Shown piece after piece: positions 6,234-8,660 of a DNA stretch of 8,660 bases. Both the position numbers and the translations under genes were made by a program. The first letter of the stretch is position 1. Every line of letters begins with the position of its first letter. This stretch comes from Paracoccaceae bacterium. Lineage in GTDB: Bacteria; Pseudomonadota; Alphaproteobacteria; Rhodobacterales; Rhodobacteraceae. Below the pieces are notes generated by a model. That model made no database searches. It was not told the origin of the DNA and was given only the letters and a program-made list of their open reading frames with translations. Location of the stretch: the NCBI GenBank assembly GCA_023260935.1, contig JALQTL010000306.1, forward strand, positions 1-8,660. Direction: 5' to 3'.

Positions 6234-7151
6234 GTGGCCACGGATACCCCCAAGACGTCGATGGACTGGCTGGAGGCCGAACTGGCCGACACGTTTGACG
6301 AGGATTTCGAACTGGAGCTGGAAGACGCGCAGCTTTCGCTGGAAATCGCGAAAGTCTACAAGCGCGCGCACCCTGACCAAATCGACCGGCAGGAGTATTT
6401 CCGCGCTCTGATCCGTCTGCAATCGGAACTGATAAAATTGCAGGACTGGGTGCAGTATCACAAGAAGAAGGTGGTGGTGCTGTTTGAAGGGCGCGACAGT
6501 GCCGGCAAGGGCGGCGTGATCAAGCGCATCACCCAGCGGCTCAACCCCCGCGTCGTGCGTGTCGTGGCGCTTCCCGCCCCTTCTGACCGCGAAAAGACCC
6601 AGTGGTATTTCCAGCGTTATGTGCCCCATCTGCCGGCGGGCGGCGAAATCGTGTTGTTCGACCGAAGCTGGTATAACCGCGCCGGGGTGGAACGGGTGAT
6701 GGGCTTCGCTTCGGACGATCAGGTGGAACAGTTCTTCCACGACGTGCCCGAATTCGAACGCATGCTGGTGCGCTCGGGCGTAATCCTTGTGAAATACTGG
6801 TTCTCGATCACCGATGAAGAACAACAGATGCGGTTCCTCATGCGCATCCACGATCCGATGAAGCAATGGAAACTGTCACCGATGGACCTGCAAAGCAGGG
6901 TGCGGTGGGAACATTATACCAAGGCCAAGGAAGAGATGCTGCACCGCACCAACATTCCCGAAGCGCCCTGGTACATCGTGGAAGGGAACGACAAGAAGCG
7001 GGCGCGGCTGAACTGCATCGATCATCTTCTTGGCCTCGTGCCCTATGAACCCGTCCCGCATGAAGAAATCACGCTGCCTGAACGGGTGTTCAACCCCGAC
7101 TATGAACGCGCGGTACTGCCACCGGAACTTTATGTGCCCAACCGCTACTGA
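6234..7151 (+). CDS. ppk2: Polyphosphate kinase 2, single-domain class I type
   Basis: Transfers phosphate between inorganic polyphosphate and nucleoside diphosphates (ADP or GDP to ATP or GTP, or the reverse); cytosolic. The 305-residue protein has one PPK2 domain after an acidic N-terminal helix (DEDFELELEDAQLSLEIAK). Walker A is FEGRDSAGKGG (84-94, Lys92), followed by VIKRITQRLNPR. The lid region has ALPAPSDREKTQWYFQRYV, and Walker B is IVLFDRSWYNRAGVE (Asp143, Arg144). The ending with YEPVPHEEITLPER and YVPNRY is typical. Length and motifs fit class I enzymes; ADP or GDP preference cannot be read. The GTG start at 6234 is chosen for its GAGG site, with MATDTPK as the first residues; the exact start is moderately sure. 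A 120-nt gap separates it from dctD, with no clear promoter or terminator. Confidence 0.94.
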   Translation: MATDTPKTSMDWLEAELADTFDEDFELELEDAQLSLEIAKVYKRAHPDQIDRQEYFRALIRLQSELIKLQDWVQYHKKKVVVLFEGRDSAGKGGVIKRITQRLNPRVVRVVALPAPSDREKTQWYFQRYVPHLPAGGEIVLFDRSWYNRAGVERVMGFASDDQVEQFFHDVPEFERMLVRSGVILVKYWFSITDEEQQMRFLMRIHDPMKQWKLSPMDLQSRVRWEHYTKAKEEMLHRTNIPEAPWYIVEGNDKKRARLNCIDHLLGLVPYEPVPHEEITLPERVFNPDYERAVLPPELYVPNRY

Positions 7152-7552
7152 ACGCGCCCCCGGTTGAAAATTGGCCATTGCCCTTGACAGGCCTTTGCCG
7201 CTAGGGTTCGCGAACATGCCCGGTTTATGCGGGCGCGACTGAATTCTCTGCCCCAAACTGTGGACGCGCACCGCCGCGACCCAATGACAGGGCAGCCGGA
7301 TCGGCCCGAAAGGGCTGGCTTCATTGCCCCGACATCCAGCATGGAAGGGCTTATCTAGGTGGGGGCCAAAAGCCTCCTTATGTAAACTGCGATGATGCGC
7401 GCGACTGGAATTATGCAAGCCGAGGTCAGCCTGAAGGGCTTTACCGGCCTGTGCCGTCACCGTGCCGCCGCCCGAACAAGCCGCCCCCGATTGCATGATG
7501 CTTCCTCTGGTCCGCCAGGGGCCCTTGTGCAGTGCAGGCGCAATGGACAGAC
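7152..7552 (+). other. 401-nt gene-free stretch, probable long rne leader
   Basis: No protein here resembles anything I know; short open frames on both strands look random. A consensus -35 TTGACA lies at 7184-7189, but the only -10-like sequences are TAGGGT at a 12-bp spacing and TTCGCG at 17 bp, both poor. A second weak pair is CCGACA (7329-7334) with TATCTA (7352-7357), 17 bp apart. Hairpins: GCCCG/CGGGC (7218-7222, 7230-7234), a GAAA-capped compound hairpin (7290-7329), and GGGGGC/GCCTCC around a CAAAA loop (7361-7377, one G-U pair), none followed by a T-run. The gap is more than twice the length of any other here, which fits an untranslated leader for rne, as in E. coli where RNase E controls its own message through its 5' leader. 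That role is inference. Confidence 0.4.
7290..7329 (+). promoter_or_regulatory. Compound hairpin with GAAA tetraloop upstream of rne
   Basis: Three nested stems can form: GGGCA (7290-7294) with TGCCC (7325-7329), GCC (7295-7297) with GGC (7317-7319), and GCCC (7304-7307) with GGGC (7312-7315) closed by a GAAA tetraloop (7308-7311). The interior loops are asymmetric. Pairing is seen by eye; energy and conservation were not computed. It could be a leader element of rne. Confidence 0.3.
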
Positions 7553-8660
7553 ATGGCCAACAAAATGCTTATCGACGCCACCCATCCCGAGGAAACCCGG
7601 GTTGTGGTGGTGGATGGAAACAAGGTCGAGGAATTCGATTTTGAAACACTGAACAAGCGTCAGCTTGCAGGGAATATCTACCTTGCCAAGGTGACGCGGG
7701 TTGAACCGTCGCTTCAGGCCGCCTTCGTCGATTATGGCGGAAACCGGCACGGGTTTCTGGCTTTCGCGGAAATCCACCCCGATTATTACCAGATCCCCGT
7801 CGCCGACCGCAAAGCGCTGCTGGAAGAAGAGCGCGCCTTTGCCCGGGCCGAGGAAGAGGAAGAAAACGGCCGCACCCGCCGCCGCAAACCCCGCCCCAAG
7901 GCCGAAGGCGCCCGCGCGGAAGATGCGGTGGCCTCTGGCCCGTCCAGCATGGATGTCGTCGACCTGGATGACGATGCCGAAGCCGGCGACCTTCACGACG
8001 ATACCGCAAGCGCTGACGCCGGTCCGGCAGAAGCGATGGTCGCCGATCACGACCATGGCGCCGATCATGGCCCCGGCGGCGATGAAGCGGGCGGCGCGGG
8101 CAATGGCGAAACGGTCTACCGCGCCATGGATCACGCCAGCGAAACCGATGACGAGATCGAGTCGGTCGCAGAAGAGGACGTGGCCGAGGAAATCAGCCAG
8201 CCGCGCAAGCCCCGCCCGCGGAAATACAAGATCCAGGAAGTGATCAAGGTGCGCCAGATCATGCTGGTGCAGGTGGTCAAGGAAGAACGGGGCAACAAGG
8301 GCGCCGCGCTGACAACCTATCTGTCGTTGGCCGGCCGCTATTGCGTGCTGATGCCCAACACCGCCCGGGGCGGCGGGATCAGCCGCAAGATCACCAACGC
8401 GGCCGACCGCAAGAAGCTGAAGGACATCGCCTCGGAACTGGACGTGCCGAAGGGCGCGGGCCTGATCATCCGCACGGCGGGCAGCCAGCGCACCCGGACG
8501 GAAATCCGGCGCGACTACGAATACCTGCTGCGCCTGCCGCGGCACCACAGCAAGGAAACGATCAAGGCCTGGCGGGTGGCCGCTGGCACCGGGCGGCTGG
8601 ACGAACTGGTCTCCGAGTTGATGACCCACCACTATGACCCGGCCTACAAGCGGGGATCGT
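7553..8660 (+). CDS. rne: Ribonuclease E, N-terminal part, with anomalous end
   Basis: RNase E is the endonuclease that starts mRNA decay and processes rRNA and tRNA precursors as the core of the degradosome. The ATG at 7553 gives MANKMLIDATHPEETRVVVVDG, the standard alphaproteobacterial beginning; the ribosome binding site is weak (GGACAGA). The S1 RNA-binding domain starts at about residue 37 (NIYLAKVTRVEPSLQAAFVD, HGFLAFAEIHPDYY). An acidic, His- and Ala-rich insertion of about 140 residues (84-222) splits it, as is usual in this group, and it resumes with YKIQEVIKVRQ from Tyr225 through NTARGGGISRKI and GAGLIIRTAG. Family similarity holds to RRDYEYLLRL (residue 328, nt 8536). The expected continuation, a Trp followed by the segment leading to YEEG and the catalytic DNase I-like domain, is absent. 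The frame stays open to the window end with unrelated residues, described separately. Confidence 0.9.
   Translation, partial: MANKMLIDATHPEETRVVVVDGNKVEEFDFETLNKRQLAGNIYLAKVTRVEPSLQAAFVDYGGNRHGFLAFAEIHPDYYQIPVADRKALLEEERAFARAEEEEENGRTRRRKPRPKAEGARAEDAVASGPSSMDVVDLDDDAEAGDLHDDTASADAGPAEAMVADHDHGADHGPGGDEAGGAGNGETVYRAMDHASETDDEIESVAEEDVAEEISQPRKPRPRKYKIQEVIKVRQIMLVQVVKEERGNKGAALTTYLSLAGRYCVLMPNTARGGGISRKITNAADRKKLKDIASELDVPKGAGLIIRTAGSQRTRTEIRRDYEYLLRLPRHHSKETIKAWRVAAGTGRLDELVSELMTHHYDPAYKRGS
8537..8660 (+). other. MnmH (SelU)-like C-terminal tail joined in frame to rne
   Basis: From codon 329 of the rne frame the protein reads PRHHSKETIKAWR, then LDELVSELMTHHYDPAYKRGS, and runs off the window. 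An HYDPxY-x-R/S ending after a KAWR...LV..L helix is how I remember the C-terminus of tRNA 2-selenouridine/geranyl-2-thiouridine synthase MnmH; it is not RNase E sequence. The frame is unbroken and the junction lies in a Leu/Arg-rich stretch (CTGCTGCGCCTG) where short homology could have joined two sequences. A chimeric assembly is the simplest reading; a real deletion or rearrangement is possible. The MnmH identification rests on memory of the family alone. Confidence 0.5.

Noticed and set aside
4665..6866. A 733-codon open frame on the minus strand
   Set aside because: It is antisense to dctD and ppk2, both of which have clear family motifs. High GC makes long antisense frames common, and its protein is His/Gln/Arg-rich without any recognisable domain.
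7184..7207. TTGACA with TAGGGT as a firm rne promoter
   Set aside because: The -35 is perfect, but a 12-bp spacer is too short and the 17-bp position (TTCGCG) is not -10-like. Kept only as a note in the leader description.
7392..7652. An 86-codon open frame across the rne start
   Set aside because: It overlaps the well-supported rne beginning in another frame, and its protein looks like random GC-rich translation.
7457..8632. A 391-codon open frame on the minus strand
   Set aside because: It is antisense to the N-terminal part of rne, including the acidic insertion, and has low-complexity hydrophobic composition with no known motif.

Overview
The window is GC-rich, densely packed and has every recognisable gene on the plus strand. 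Protein resemblance (fumarase C followed by a DUF4169 protein and a small ribbon-helix-helix protein; an RNase E whose S1 domain is split by an acidic insertion; a DctB/DctD pair) points to an alphaproteobacterium, most likely of the Rhodobacteraceae. This is judged from family knowledge; no search was run.

Layout. 1-540: C-terminal part of class II fumarase (fumC), cut by the window start. 545-733: a GTG-started DUF4169 protein 4 nt behind it. 734-898: an AT-richer gap with a pair of near-identical 11-bp repeats spaced two helical turns apart. 899-1117: a 72-residue ribbon-helix-helix protein. 1168-2205: a zinc-dependent medium-chain alcohol dehydrogenase with both zinc sites. 2293-2961: purQ, the glutaminase subunit of FGAM synthase. 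3008-4777 and 4785-6113: a DctB-like membrane sensor kinase and DctD-like response regulator, 7 nt apart and preceded by a good sigma70-type promoter that would start transcription at or next to the dctB ATG. 6234-7151: a class I-type PPK2 polyphosphate kinase. 7152-7552: a 401-nt gap that looks like a long structured leader. 7553 to the end: the N-terminal part of RNase E (rne).

How the genes fit together. DctB/DctD would form a phosphorelay for a periplasmic ligand, by family a C4-dicarboxylate, but no transporter gene is in the window. Fumarase handles the same metabolites, which is only a thematic link. PurQ, PPK2 and RNase E are housekeeping functions, so this looks like chromosomal core sequence. 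No mobile element, tRNA, rRNA or CRISPR array was seen.

Most notable points. (1) The DctD-like regulator keeps its receiver, P-loop, arginine-finger and HTH regions but lacks the GAFTGA loop that contacts sigma54, and its Walker B acidic pair reads Glu-Asp rather than Asp-Glu. It may therefore act on the housekeeping RNA polymerase, as Rhodobacter capsulatus NtrC does. (2) The RNase E frame departs abruptly from its family at about 8537 and continues, in frame, into a tail that resembles the C-terminus of the tRNA 2-selenouridine synthase MnmH. This is either a chimeric assembly or a real rearrangement. (3) dctB probably has a leaderless transcript, and its promoter spacer is an inverted repeat.
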